Position numbers and translations under genes: made by a program. A DNA stretch of 64,000 nt from Skeletonema tropicum (lineage: Eukaryota; Bacillariophyta; Thalassiosirophyceae; Thalassiosirales; Thalassiosiraceae): NCBI GenBank assembly GCA_037178625.1, contig CM074131.1, forward strand, positions 3,534,001-3,598,000, given 5' to 3'. This document shows, one piece after another, positions 1-11,470 of this stretch. The notes under the pieces are model-generated. The model was not told where the DNA came from. It saw only the letters and a list, made by a program, of their open reading frames with translations, and searched no databases. Position 1 is the first letter of the stretch. Each line of letters starts with the position of its first letter.

Positions 1-695
1 TTCGGAAGTAATATGATGCTTGCTCAGCTGATGCAAGACATGCAGGTGCGTCTTTTGATATAGGCTTCTGTTGGAGGAAAAGTAGGGGTGGTGAATGCGA
101 GTGTGGATTCATGTGCGGTGCTATCACGCTAGAAGTTTACGTTGACTCAAGTGGAGCTTTCGCGGATATAGAGTTAGCTCGCGCGTGTTGGAACTGGCGT
201 AGGTCGATGATCTATCGATCTGTTTGCATTTCAATGAATCTACATAACCTTGAACTGAAGGTGATTCTCTTACTCACTCACATTCATTCAACTTGTTTCC
301 TTGCTCTCAACCCTTCCTCATCGACCACAATCACAAATAACAAATGGCATCATCATCCACACTAACAGGATCCAGAAATGATGCGCGAGGCCCAAAAAAT
401 GATGAACGACCCAGCATTCCAAGAACGGATGAAGCAACTCACCGACAATCCACAATTCAAACAACACATGGAACAAACAACCGAAACAATGAAGGATCCA
501 GAAAAGATGAAGGAAATGGAAGAAAAGATGAGGGGTCGTGTTGCACAGGGGCAGAAGGAGTTGGAGGACTTTAAGAAGAAGAGTGCCGAGTTGGAGGCCG
601 AGGAGCAGAGGAAGAGGGAGAATGCGAAGAAGAAGAAGAATCAGAAGCCGAAGACTAGTTCGAAGAAGAAGGGTGTGAAGAAGGTTTCTTCTTAA
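1..695 (+). CDS. STI1-like domain protein, 3' part (5' end outside window)
   Basis: I read two exons: 1-45 and 369-695, joined by a GT-AG intron (46-368) that keeps frame, so the peptide runs MQ into DPEMMREAQKMMNDPAF. The visible 123 residues contain Met-, Gln- and Asp-Pro-rich helices (NPQFKQHMEQ, then MKDPEKMKEMEEKM) of the kind seen in STI1/Hop- and ubiquilin-type chaperone-binding modules. A highly basic Lys-rich tail follows, ending ...KKGVKKVSS and a TAA at 693-695. Family knowledge: STI1 modules bind client or chaperone segments, often next to TPR or UBA domains; none is visible because the gene is cut by the window edge. The intron is the least certain part, since other acceptors exist. 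The basic tail could be a nuclear signal, but that is inference. Confidence 0.55.
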
Positions 696-1466
696 AGTTG
701 AGTTTTTGTTTTGTTTCTTGGGGTGAATGTGTATGGGTAATTTGGGATAGTGCTGCGTATGAAAACTGGCTTGGCTTGCTCGTGTGGATTGAATGGCTAC
801 ACTACACGCACTATGGCTACAACTTAAAGCAAGTAATAGAAGTTTATAGAACAATGTTATACATGGGACTCTACGTTTGTTTGTCGAGACAGCTTCTATG
901 ATACTTTACTGTAAAACTTCATTAGTGAGACACATCTAGATCATCACAATTTCCAATGCATGTAGGCTAGATCTACATTGGTTGATTAGATTCAAGGGTA
1001 CATCTCTGAATAATCAGTAACCAGCCGACTCGCGATGAAGCCACTTAGTGGGTTATGAAGCCGTGGCGTCTCCTCTTTTGACAACTCTTCTTTTCTTTAC
1101 TTTACTTCGCGGATGACGGTGTGAGTGGTCGAGACGCTATCTCGACATAGGAGTACCAACCAAGCAAACGAAGTAGTGCATGAAACAGAAGATATAATCA
1201 CACAGCTAGCTGTGCTTGACGATAGTATTGTACCAAACAAACTGGAGCTGATCGACAATATTGCAGAAGCACGATCGAGCTGGTGTAAAAAAGAATTTAT
1301 GACACTACACCAATACAAGTAAAAGTTGGGAAAAAGGACTGCTCTCCAGTTGAATTACTATTGCGTAATGTACAGATTTATAATATTAGTGCTGCTAATG
1401 AAGTATCTCCAGCACATCTATCTAGAGACAACCAAAAACGTGTATTCTGTGTTGTATTAAGCACAT
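696..1466. other. intergenic, no supported gene
   Basis: This stretch holds the 3' flank of the STI1-like gene and the 3' flank of the reductase gene, which converge here. A 65-codon ATG ORF lies at 1125-1322 (+), with a 73-codon ORF antisense to it. The plus ORF is acidic and has no motif I recognise. Nothing in composition or splice signals favours it over chance. Confidence 0.4.
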
Positions 1467-3041
1467 TTACAGACGCTTAGCTGACTCAACTGGGTTGGAG
1501 AATTCAGCATCTGGTGTGGCAATAGCATATCCCTTGATGAGACATCCAATGGTCTCTCCAAGAAGCTTAAGATCATCGAGGGGGTTGTTTCCCTGTACCT
1601 TCTTGTAAAGGTAGGAGTCGAATGTAACCTGTTGCACGTACTTGGAGTTACACAATTCAACGAAGGCCTCACGAGCACCGTTGTTGGAGTAGAAAACCTT
1701 CTGGAGGATGTCAAGGACAGTGTAGGTGGGTCCGTAAAGCTTGTCGTAGTCGCTGATGTAAGTGCGCTCAATCTCTTGTTGGGTAGGAAGACGCTTTCCT
1801 CCTTCCATGAGCTTAACAATAGCCTCGGCAGCCATGCGTCCAGACTTGGCAGCGAAGTAAATTCCCTCTCCGGAGCACTTGGTAACATATCCGGCAGCAT
1901 CTCCAACAAGAGCCATACGTCCCTGAACACGACGGGGACGGTAGTGCTCGGGGATAGGGTGAGCCTCAACCTTAATAATCTTTCCTCCGGCAATCTTATC
2001 ACCAGCACGGTCACGGATGGCCTTTTGGTATTGCTTGATGGCGGGTCTGTTCACAACAGTTCCGGTTCCAACTCCAACGTGGTCATACTTGGGGAAGACC
2101 CATCCGTAGAAATCGGGGGAAACATCATCTCCAACATACATCTCAGCCATCTCTTCGTAGAAGTTCATTTGTTCCTCAGTGATCTTAATACGCTCTTGGA
2201 AAGCAATAGCGAAGTTGTATTCACCGGCATCCATAGCCTTGGCAACACGGGAGTTGGCACCATCGGCTCCAATAATCAAATCAACATCCATAGTCTTGGG
2301 AATTCCAGCGGAACTTCCGGCCTCGAACTCTTGGTAGTGAAGAGTGTATTGGCTCTCGGTCTCCTTGTGGTCATCGGGAACATCAATTTTGGTAACAAGT
2401 CCCTGAATGGCCTCGGCTCCGTAGGAGATGGCACGGTCCCTCAAGTATTTATCCAAGATTTCACGACGGCACATACCAATGTATTCGTTGGGCTGAAGGG
2501 TGTCTCCGATATCAACTTCAACGTTGGTGGGGGAGATGAGCTTCATCTTACGAACCTGTAGAAGTAATTGAGTCAGAGACATGTACATGAGTAAAGAAAA
2601 ATCAAGAAGACGATGATATGAATGCAGATGTGTTGATGTCGAATCACCGCTTCGTATGAAACAAGACAACTTCACCATCGTTTACAATCAATATCTCCGA
2701 ATAGACCATCATAAGTTGAAGCACACATGATTTGAACCCACCTTACGGTCAACAGTTGACTCAGGAATATCGAACTCCCCAATCATACAAAGAGGAATAG
2801 CTCCACCACATGGCTTGGCATTGTCCATCTTCCTCTCAATAAGAACAGTATCAATTCCCTTCTCCTGGGCAAAGATCTCAGCAGCACAGGCACCGGAAGG
2901 ACCTCCACCAACAACAGCAACCTTGTATCTCATGTCCATGGATGATCCATTGGAGGCGGCCTTAAGGGCAGAGCCAGAAAAGGCAGAGGGAGAGAAGGCG
3001 GCGGCGGAGCCAAGGACGAGGGATGCGATAGCAAGCTTCAT
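1467..3041 (-). CDS. chlP: geranylgeranyl diphosphate/chlorophyll reductase, plastid precursor
   Basis: Two exons on the minus strand, 3041-2742 and 2555-1467, with a 186-bp intron (donor GTGGGT at 2741, acceptor TACAG at 2556), give 462 residues, close to the usual length of the family. The enzyme reduces the geranylgeranyl group to phytyl for chlorophyll and tocopherol, using NADPH and FAD. The start MKLAIASLVLGSAAAFSP is a signal peptide ending in the AAAFSP motif of diatom plastid preproteins. Residues 41-50 show the Rossmann FAD motif VAVVGGGPSG, followed by the family motif KPCGGAIP. Later come a GADGANSRVAKAM stretch and GRMALVGDAAGYVTKCSGEGI, the second FAD-binding motif. An ATG in the downstream ORF (near 2678) is an intron read-through artefact. 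Nothing is missing or broken. Confidence 0.95.
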
Positions 3042-3580
3042 TTTGAATTGTATTTGTTGTTGATGAAAGATATTATGATACACTCCAATAGAGAGAGAAG
3101 AATTGTTTTTTATGGTTTGCGTGGAACCAAAAATGCTACAGAAGATCCAACAAAGATCCGGAGCAAACCGAAAGCGTGGAAGGTGCAACCACAAAGAAAG
3201 GGATGAGTTTGATGGGTGGAAGCAAAGTTGATGCTTGCAGTCCTTCGTGCGTGCATTCAATTCCTACGTAGAAGGAATCTGACGTAAGATTTGTGTTCAA
3301 TTTCAATAGAACAGGAGTCCCCTACAACGAAAACCTACAACCCTCCACGTTGCAGGTCTCTCTAATCCTAAGATTTTAGATCTAATCATTTTAGGAGCAA
3401 AGCTCTAGAGAGAGGTCTGTCTGGTTAGGAAAACTGGGAAGGGAAAAATCAGAATACCTTGAGAGCCAAGAAATCAAAAAGAACACAAACACAAAAATGC
3501 ACTTGCTCTTTGCAAAGGAATGTTTATCTACTTGAAGCCATAAATAGATCGCTCCATTGTTTATCATCTTCAATACAACC
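3042..3580. other. divergent intergenic region
   Basis: This is the upstream region shared by the reductase (-) and the GRWD1-like gene (+), about 540 bp. It contains short self-complementary stretches such as CTCTAGAGAG near 3403-3412 but no ORF with a recognisable product. Promoters of both genes should lie here; I cannot identify a specific element. Confidence 0.4.
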
Positions 3581-5513
3581 ATGGTGAAGAACTCGAAACG
3601 TAAATCCTTCCGACGACAGCGGCGCAATCGTCAGCGACAACGACAGTCACTGCAGGATCATCCATCACAGCCAACACAAAAACAACTACCGCACCAGCTC
3701 TCCGATCCGTCAATGAAGAAGAAGTAGTCGAAACAGCCGACAATCTCCAATGTGAAGATCCCTACGAGGACATTTACGAAGACGAAGACGATGATATCAG
3801 TTATGAAGATGTCTACGAGTCATCTGGTGATGAAGATGATGAGTACATGGAAGCAATGAACGAGGGGGACACATCTGCCGCAGCCGCCGCAGCCTCCTCC
3901 ACCAAAAAGAATGAAGGGACCAAAGTACACCTACCACCCATCAACCCCAACGATGGTGAATTGCAACCAGCACAAATCAAAACATGGAACCCGTTCATGG
4001 GTACCACTACCGGTGAAGAACTTGAAATGGATGAGACTGCCTACAAGATGCATCATGCATTGACACCCGAGTGGCCATCACTCACCTTGGATATTGTACC
4101 AGATGCTCATTTGGGTGAGAATCGTACTCGATTTCCCCATACTGTGACCATGGTGGTGGGAACACAGGCCGATAAGAGGAGTAGGAATAAGTTGAGTGTG
4201 TTGAGGATGAGTGATTTGTGTCGAATTCCGGGCAGTGGACGGGAGAAGACGGAGAAGGAATTGGATGATGAGATGTTGGGTGATGCTTGGAAGCATGAGG
4301 ATGATGATGATAGTGAGAGTAGTAGTAGTGATGAGGAAGATGAAGAAGAGGAGTTGGATCCTGTTTTGGAGAATTATTCATTTCCTCACTCTGGTGGAGG
4401 TATTAATAGGATACGAGTGTGTCCTCACAACTCGAGTGTGGTAGGTGTTTGGGGTGACAATGGTGAAGTTAGTCTGTACGACTATTGGAGGAGCAATCGA
4501 TATGTTGGACCGCTAGTTCCCTATCCTCCAATGCTCGAAAAAACGAAGGCAGTCTAGCCATGAACAAAGATGTCAGGAAAATGAGGAAAGATCCCTTCTT
4601 TGTTTACTCTGGACATTCCACAGAAGGATACGCAATTGATTGGTCACGTGTCACTCCCGGACGTTTGGCAACAGCTGACTGTGACTGGAAACATTCATAT
4701 TTGGAATGCTACCCATCCAGTGGCACAAACTGAAATTGTTGCCAAGTACGGTACCAAATCTCAGTCCTCAGCCGTGGTCGAATTCGAGCTTTGCAGTCGA
4801 GCCCATGTATGCTGCTCACGGAGACAATTTGGACAATCCATCTGTGGAAGACTTGCAGTGGTCTCCTACTGAAGCGACTGTGCTTGCTTCGGCAGAGTGT
4901 GGTGGGTTTGTGAGAATATACGACATTCGATGCCCCGGAAAGGCTATGATTAGTAACAAGATTAATAGTAGCGGAGCCGATGTGAATGTGATTTCATGGA
5001 ATAAGCTTGTGGGTAACTTGTTGGCCACTGGTGGCGATGATGGTAAGTGTTGGAGTACAAGTGAAGTCATAGTATGCCTAGGTAGTAGCAGCAAAGTTCA
5101 TCTATATGCTCACCCATCTTTCTTTTTCTTCTTCATCAGGTTCCTTTTCAGTGTTTGACCTCAGGAATTTCCAAACAGCTGATGCATCTATTCCACCAAA
5201 GCCTCTTGCGCGCTTCCACTCGCATCGTACACCCATCACTTCACTTGAATGGCACCCAACAGATGAAAGTATGATTGCCGTAAGTGATGATAACGGCACG
5301 TATGTTTACGATTTGAGTATTGAGGAAGATGATCCAGAAAACAAAATGAACGAGGAGGAAGCTGCAGTAGAGGGTGAAATTCCGCCGCAATTGTTATTTG
5401 TGCATTCAGGTAGTGAAATGACAAAGGAGGTTCACTGGCATCCACAGATTCCTAGCTGCATTGCGACAACATCTTTGAGTGGATACAGTGTCTTTATTCC
5501 GTCGAATCTGTAA
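3581..5513 (+). CDS. GRWD1/Rrb1-like glutamate-rich WD40 protein, with frame interruptions
   Basis: Homologues (human GRWD1, yeast Rrb1) escort ribosomal protein L3 in nucleolar 60S assembly and bind histones. The sequence has an acidic N-terminus, the CAF1C/H4-binding-type segment (WNPFMGTTTGEELEMDETAYKM in two pieces, then a poly-acidic DDDDSESSSSDEEDEEEEL run), and WD repeats including SVEDLQWSPTEATV, DVNVISWNKL and EVHWHPQIP near the C-terminus. An intron at 5043-5139 joins in frame (GGDDG to GSFSVFDL). The conserved protein moves through three frames: 3847 to about 4540, about 4540 to 4685, 4686 to about 4790, then on to 5042. The switches lie at an A6 run (4538-4543), at an apparent extra T (4686) and near 4770-4795. 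The N-terminus also changes frame: ATG 3581 gives a short basic leader, and the next ATG in the main frame is 3847; a short intron from GTAAAT at 3600 would join them. Identification is firm; the exact product is not. Confidence 0.85.
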
Positions 5514-5873
5514 GTCGTGTAGTGGAGGAGAATCTAAACATAAATCGCGCGTAGGTTAAATCTTACATGCACTAATCTTAAGATTGATTTTATGCTCACT
5601 TATTGAGAATGAGGAAATGCAGCAGGACGTTGGAGCTGATGCAAGCAGCAAAGCAATGCTCTGCTTGCTCACAATACATCGTATTTTATCTGCTCCTATC
5701 CTCACGTCCTACGCGATCCTACTTTTGGCGCGCCGCCTGGCAACCACAAACCTCTCAGGCAGCGCAGCTCTCGTTGATGCACCAAGCCAGCCAGATGGTT
5801 GTGATAATATTGTAGCAGCTAGGAAAGAAACAGATCAGATCCTGCAGAAGCAGCCATAGATCCATTCAGTTTG
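5514..5873. other. intergenic, no supported gene
   Basis: This is a 360-bp spacer between the GRWD1-like stop and the pseudouridine synthase start. The open frame 5584-5859 lacks a normal ATG start and shows no motif. It probably holds the promoter and 5' leader of the downstream gene. Confidence 0.4.
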
Positions 5874-8097
5874 ATGAGCGTATCAAGGGTTCGTGGTTTA
5901 CACCGTCACTTATCATCTTTGCTGCCAGAGCTGCTTTCAGGCCACCCATCAAAACAACTTCTTGCTCATTATCGGCTGCCATCACAACAACATTGTCAAG
6001 CGTACACACATCAATCAGCAGCTCTATCTTCTAATCCCTTCATACAACATTCTTTTTCAACACAAGCAATCATGACTGATGACGATAACAAGAATAACAA
6101 CAGTGCGTCAGCCTCAGCAGCCAACGACGGCAACAATAAGAAAGGTAACAAGCAAAGAAAAGCATCAAAATGGCAAGCAATGAAGAAAAAGAAGAAAGAA
6201 CAAAAGCGCAAAAAGTTTGCTGCTGCGAATGGTGAAGCCGATAGTAATGCAGACGCGAAGAAGCCAAAATTAAATACTTGGAATAAAAAATATGATGAGG
6301 GCAACGTTACGCCGCATGAAGGCTCGTTTGCTCATCCTGAGATGCAAAAGTTGTTTGATGTGAAACTTGATGTAGATGATGACTTGTCCAAGGACAAGAC
6401 TGATGTGAAGAAGGTAGAAGACAGTAATGAATTATCAGCAGCTCCATCAGAAGCAATAACATCAGTAGAGACTTCAGCTACATCAACTGAAGCTGAAAAG
6501 AAGGTAGAAGACAACAGCAACGATTCATCAGCAGCTGCAACAGAAGCGACAGCATCCGTAGAGACTTCCGCAATATCAAAAGAATCAGCTCCAACAGACA
6601 CAGACAAAGTGCCCAAGCGGAAACTAGCATTCCTCGTCTCATTCCTAGGCTCAAACTACTCTGGTTTCCAAATAAATTCTCTCACCAAATCGCTGCATGC
6701 TGAAATTGAATTGGGCTTATATCGTGCTGGAATCATTTCCAAATCCAATTTTGGTCATCCAAACAAATATTCATGGAGTAATTCCGCGCGGACTGACAAG
6801 GGAGTTCATGCTGCAGCTCAAGTTTGTTCCTTCAAAGGAGAGATGATTTATCATCATGAGATTGACGATTTTGCAAAACAGTTGGATGCCATGAGAGAAA
6901 AGGTTAATGATCACCTTCCAGATGATGTGCGTATACTGGATTTTGAACGTGTTACAAGGACTTTTTGTGCGAGAACGAGTAGGGATAAGGTTCGATATCA
7001 GTACATGGTTCCATCCTTTCTATTCTGTTCTCCAGATGAAGTACGGAAGGCATTTGCAGTGAATGATGTTGATACTTCATCACCGACTGATAAAAAGATG
7101 ACGCCAATGGAAGCTTCAAGGCTTGTTCAAGATGATGTTAGTCCCGATGTATTAGAAGCAGCTCGTGCTGAGTTGTTGAAGTACCGGGTATCGCCAGAAA
7201 CCTTGCAACGGCTTGGTGATGGTCTAAAACTGTTTGAGGGCACGCATTCGTTCCACAACTACACGCGTCGGATGGGAGCGGACAATGCCAGCGCAACAAG
7301 ATACATTCTCAAATTTGCTCCATTAGAGCCTGTCCTTGTACCTGGTAGTGATGATCAGCCTGAAACACAGTGGATACCTGTTCAAGTTACAGGGCAGTCA
7401 TTTCTACTGAACCAAATCCGGAAAATGATTTCTGCAGCAGTAGACCATGCTCGTGGAGTAGTGTCCTCGGAACGAGTCAATCAAAGCATGAGAAAAGATT
7501 GCCGTATGAAAGTCAACGTGGCACCAGCTCAGGGCCTGTTCTTGGATCGAAGTTTCTTTGAATTATACAATAAGCACAAGGTGAAGAATGCTCCAAAGCA
7601 TGGAAACCAACCAGAGTTGGAGATGTTGGATTGGGTGGAAGAAGATGAGAAAGAAATGCCGGCTGCAGGTAAGACTTGTACTTTGTTCATGACTGCTCGT
7701 CAGGCCAAACAACCCTGGTTCGTGTTAGATACTGTTTGTGAGGTAACAGTTGTCTGTTAAATCCATGGGGATAGAGATATTCTGGTGTAAAGAGCGCCGA
7801 CAAGGCGCTGTCTACATCACCTAGCACTTTATTGCAAACCATTGGCTGGCCTTCTTCACCAGAATTTTGGTATCGTCGTGCTTGTACATCTAACAGATTG
7901 GCTTGACTCACATTTGTTTCAACTTTTGCACACTCGTAGTTCGTCGCATTGAAGAATTCAAGAATGAGAAAATTATCCCCCACATTGTCCGAGAGGAAGC
8001 ATTGGAAGGGAACTTCATCAAGTATCTTTACGCACAAGATGTGTTGTATGCACAAGAGATCTACAGTTTGATCGAAGATGATAAGGAACAGGAGTAA
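5874..8097 (+). CDS. tRNA pseudouridine synthase, TruA/Pus1 family
   Basis: Exons 5874-7668 and 7940-8097 flank a 271-bp intron (donor GTAAGA; acceptor CGTAG) and give about 650 residues. The enzyme converts uridine to pseudouridine in tRNA (Pus1 class). The family signature is clear: KLAFLVSFLGSNYSGFQ, then SARTDKGVHAAAQVCSF carrying the catalytic Asp of the ARTDKGVHA motif, then FARTSRDKVRYQY-like and SFLLNQIRKMISAAV segments. The last exon (RIEEFKNEKIIPHIV) resembles the C-terminal helix of Pus1 proteins and supports the splice. The first 65 residues are Ser/His/Arg-rich with few acids (SRVRGLHRHLSSLL) and look like a mitochondrial presequence; ATG 6072 (MTDDDNKN) would give a form without it, so dual targeting is possible. 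A Lys-rich tract and an imperfect Ser/Thr/Ala/Glu repeat (KKVEDSNELSAAPSEA, KKVEDNSNDSSAAATEA) precede the catalytic domain. Confidence 0.9.
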
Positions 8098-8781
8098 TAA
8101 ATCGCGTAACAACTTTGAATTTACACCTCGCTCGATCGAGTGCGTCTTTAAATATTAACAATATTGTAACCATGACCCAAGCATGTAGTCCTCATCCCAT
8201 GGCTGGATTGGATTAGCCGCCAGTAGCTTGACTCTTGATAGATGGCTGGAGCCGGTTTATGTACATGGACGTTGGTGGTACTTCTCACTTTTTATAACAG
8301 TCAATCCTGAATGTCATTTAAATTCCTTCATTGCACACGTATTGTGAGACTTTCTTCATGGATGTTGTGGGACTCGGAGCAACCGTTACAAGGAGGTGTG
8401 CCCGCGCTGTGCCAAATAAATGCCACTCCGAGCTCGGATCCTGAGCGGGCGGAGTGTCGCACTAGAAAAATGCCGACAACAATGACGGCCAGAGTTTACA
8501 AGAGTCCACGAATGAAGAGGAATGATGCGATCTCAAAGTGTCACCAAGATCTCTCCTATTTTTAAGCAGACTCTACTAATTACATTAATCGTTTCCCCAC
8601 ATAAACCCCATTACGTACAAAGCACCACATTTTAATTATGTACGTGTTTGCTCCTATCGAAGTTCAGCTTCGAAAGGAATCATATCAATATTTGTGCTTT
8701 GCTTCTATCACCCCTTTTCCCATATAATTATTCGGTAAACACCCTCAGGATACTCATATCAAAACTCTATAAAATGATGCC
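8098..8781. other. intergenic between convergent genes
   Basis: The pseudouridine synthase and the kinase end toward each other here. An 84-codon ATG ORF at 8311-8565 (+) has no recognisable motif or splice partner. I see no RNA gene. Confidence 0.4.
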
Positions 8782-10088
8782 TTACATTTGCATGGCATCA
8801 GGATCATCATGATGACCCTTGGCTCCAATTTTGCACCTTTGTAATTGTTCAGGAGCACAGTGGGCCTTGAGCCACGGGTGGGTCAATGCCTGCTCCGCAG
8901 TGTACCTGTACTCAATGCTGTACGAGAGAAGACATGATACGAATGCCATGGCATCCTCAGATACATCACGGAAAAGTTCGTGAGGGAATGAGTACTCTCC
9001 ATGGACGATAGAAGATTTGATAGCTTCGTCATTCTTTCCGTAGAACGGGGGTGCTCCACTCAAAAGCATGTATACGATGACACCTAAACTCCATAAGTCA
9101 CAGGCCTCGGTGTAGCTTTTCTTTAAGACCTCAGGGGCGACGTAGTAGGATGATCCAACAACACGGCTGAGTTTATGGCCGGGAGTGAAGTGAGTGGAAA
9201 GACCAAAGTCAATGAGCTTCAATTTCGACCACACATCCTTGCCAGATTCGAGGACCCAATTCTCTAACTTGAGATCACGATGGCAGATGTGACGAGTGTG
9301 GAGAAAGGCCACGGCAGAGAGCATCTCTGACACGGTCTTGGCTGTAGCAGGAGTTTCCAATGACAATAAAATAAACAAGAATTAGCAGGTTGACCATGGA
9401 AAAAGACGGAAGAAAATGATCATCAAGTAAAGAACTCACCAGCATATGCCTCAGTCACACCATGTTTAGGGTGCGTAGTCAACAAGTGAAACAGATCTCC
9501 ACCCCTTCCCAACTCGGTTATTATGAAAAGTTCATTTTCCACACAAAACACATCATATAACCTAATGACATTATCATGCCCCCTCAACTCTCTCAGCACA
9601 TTCACCTCCTCCTGTAATTTGGCAATGTACTTGGGATCACTACGAAGGAGGACGCATTTACATGCAAACTTCTTCCGCTTCCCCGCTTTGGAGGAGGAGT
9701 GTCCCTCGGCTTCCCCACGTGAGGCAATGCAGACTTGCCCGTAGGAACCCTTCCCAATGACGAGGTCACGGTGCAAAAGGTAGGCAGGACGGCGTTGCGT
9801 CGCATCTAGTTGCGACTGTGCGGCAGAGGAAGATCCAGCATCCGCCGTTGGACTGGGTGGCGTAACATTGTTGGCTACACCCGCAAAGCCAAAGTTGCCC
9901 TGCGTTGTTGGTGAGGCGTCTCTCCGCTGGCTGCTGCTGCTGGGCTTACTGCGTCGCTGTTTATCTGCCCCCGTGTCATATCCGCCGCCGTTTCCGTATT
10001 GATATTGCTGGCTGCTTTGATATGTGGCACCTCCCTTGGCACGGTTATCATAATGGCTGTTCATAACTTGCATGCTACCACCGCTCAT
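8782..10088 (-). CDS. CAMK/CDPK-like serine-threonine protein kinase without EF hands
   Basis: Exons 10088-9440 and 9341-8782 are separated by a 98-bp intron and encode 402 residues. The start MSGGSMQV is the first ATG of the open frame. Residues 1-100 are Gln/Gly/Ser-rich and disordered. The catalytic domain shows the glycine loop GKGSYGQV (112-119), the ATP-binding Lys in FACK (144), HRDLKLEN (237-244, catalytic Asp 239), the metal-binding DFG (261-263), and VAPEVLKKSYTEACDLWSLGVI. HRDLKLEN and the subdomain VIII pattern fit the CAMK group, nearest to calcium-dependent kinases. The protein stops about 40 residues after the kinase domain: no calmodulin-like EF hands and no clear autoinhibitory helix. 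It may be a calcium-independent CDPK-related kinase; the substrate is unknown. Confidence 0.88.
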
Positions 10089-11470
10089 GTGTTGATGTAT
10101 AAAGAGAACGAGAAATTAATATTGACTGACTTTTTTGATGTCAAACAACACACCCTCTGCTGAAATATAGTTTTATCCGACAGTCGGTAAACAATGTGAT
10201 GATATTGACAGGAGTGTCGATAGATGGCTCCTTTAGGCGAAGAGTCGTTGAGTTTGTTGCAGGTAATTTTATTAATCACTTGCGTTGAAAAAGCCGTCGC
10301 TGAAAAATGATACGTCCGCAAGAAGCACAGAGCCAACGCAATGACAAAGGAGACAGAAAGGATAATATTAGTCAGACTGTATCAATAAGCCAGCATTGAA
10401 ATGGTGAAGGTGTTCCAAAGCAGCCAGATTGTCGGCGAAGGGAACGCCAACCTCTCACCAAAAAGTCAACGCAGACTGCCGGCACGAACCCCTCTCTTGG
10501 GCACCCCATCTCATGAAAACTCACCGAACAACGAATCTCTACACCAAACCAATTGCTATACAACGGAACAAGAATCAATCAATAGACACCTAATGTTATT
10601 GACTGATCATTGGGCGTGACAATGAGGTATTCTGATTGTGTTAGTGGGGTAGGAGAAGACTTTTGGGCACTGAATGATGTTGTAATTGTTGCCCGTTGAC
10701 TTACAAGATAGACCTCGGCCAATGCGGGAGGCCATGGAACTCAACGCTCGTTTTCGTGTAATCGGCGAGGAACGTATGGTAAAGTGGTCTATCTAGTTGA
10801 CGTTTTCTTGCTAGATACGACCTCGCTTCTCCATTCGTGTCAGTTTCCAACGGATGTGTGTGTCATGAGTCATGTGTTTTGGCTGGCGTTGCCCCCTATA
10901 AAGTGTTATTTGTAGGCATTCCTACGTGCATAGAGATCAGGTCAAGTCATTTTAGGGGGCCCCGCTAATCATTCCGCTCTTGTAAGAAGGCCACATTTCC
11001 AACGGACGTTACGCGGTACCAACTTCTCCTGAAGAAGGCATAGGCTCTCAGATCCTTTCTCGTGATTAGCAAAGGGATATCCTTCCCCCTCGTTTCACAA
11101 CTTATATATGTACTTGCCTTCCGGCTTCCAGGCCGGCGGAAAGAAGCAAATCTCAAAACAAACTTGCCAAGTGCAGTTGTTCAGAAGGAATTGAGAAGTA
11201 TCAGTTATGGGATAAAGATTCAAATATTGTTGAATACTTCGTGGCTCTCCAGTACATTATCGTTTTATTTTACACCTTACAACATTGAGCAACATTGAGG
11301 TCAATCAATTCAGATCAATCATACTAATGAGAGATTGAGTAAGTAGACTAGAAAATCAAAAATGCTGCTTACTTAGATAAATACACAGATGCAGATGCTA
11401 TACTGTATCTGAGCATGATATGAATAATAAACTCTCGCACTGCACTTCCCAAAACGTCTTATCAAAATTG
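10089..11470. other. intergenic, no supported gene
   Basis: This 1.4-kb spacer lies upstream of the kinase and downstream of the ATPase gene. ORFs of 62-83 codons occur (for example 10401-10619 +, Ser/Pro/Asn-rich; 10965-11156 -). None has a motif, splice partner or composition that distinguishes it from chance. A short GC-rich inverted repeat sits near 11118-11140 (CTTCCGGC...GCCGGCGGAAAG). Confidence 0.4.

Noticed and set aside
318..854. 178-codon Leu/His-rich frame on minus strand
   Set aside because: Antisense to the Lys/Glu-rich STI1-like exon; no motif.
1632..2561. 309-codon open frame on plus strand
   Set aside because: Exactly antisense to geranylgeranyl reductase exon 2; Ser/Leu/Gly-rich composition typical of a shadow frame.
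2700..2745. T-loop-like GGGTTCAAATC on the minus strand
   Set aside because: It is the donor end of the reductase intron; no acceptor stem, D-arm or anticodon arm can be placed around it. No convincing tRNA gene was found anywhere in the window.
5584..5859. 91-codon frame upstream of the pseudouridine synthase
   Set aside because: It lacks an ATG start, has no recognisable domain and is most likely promoter or leader.
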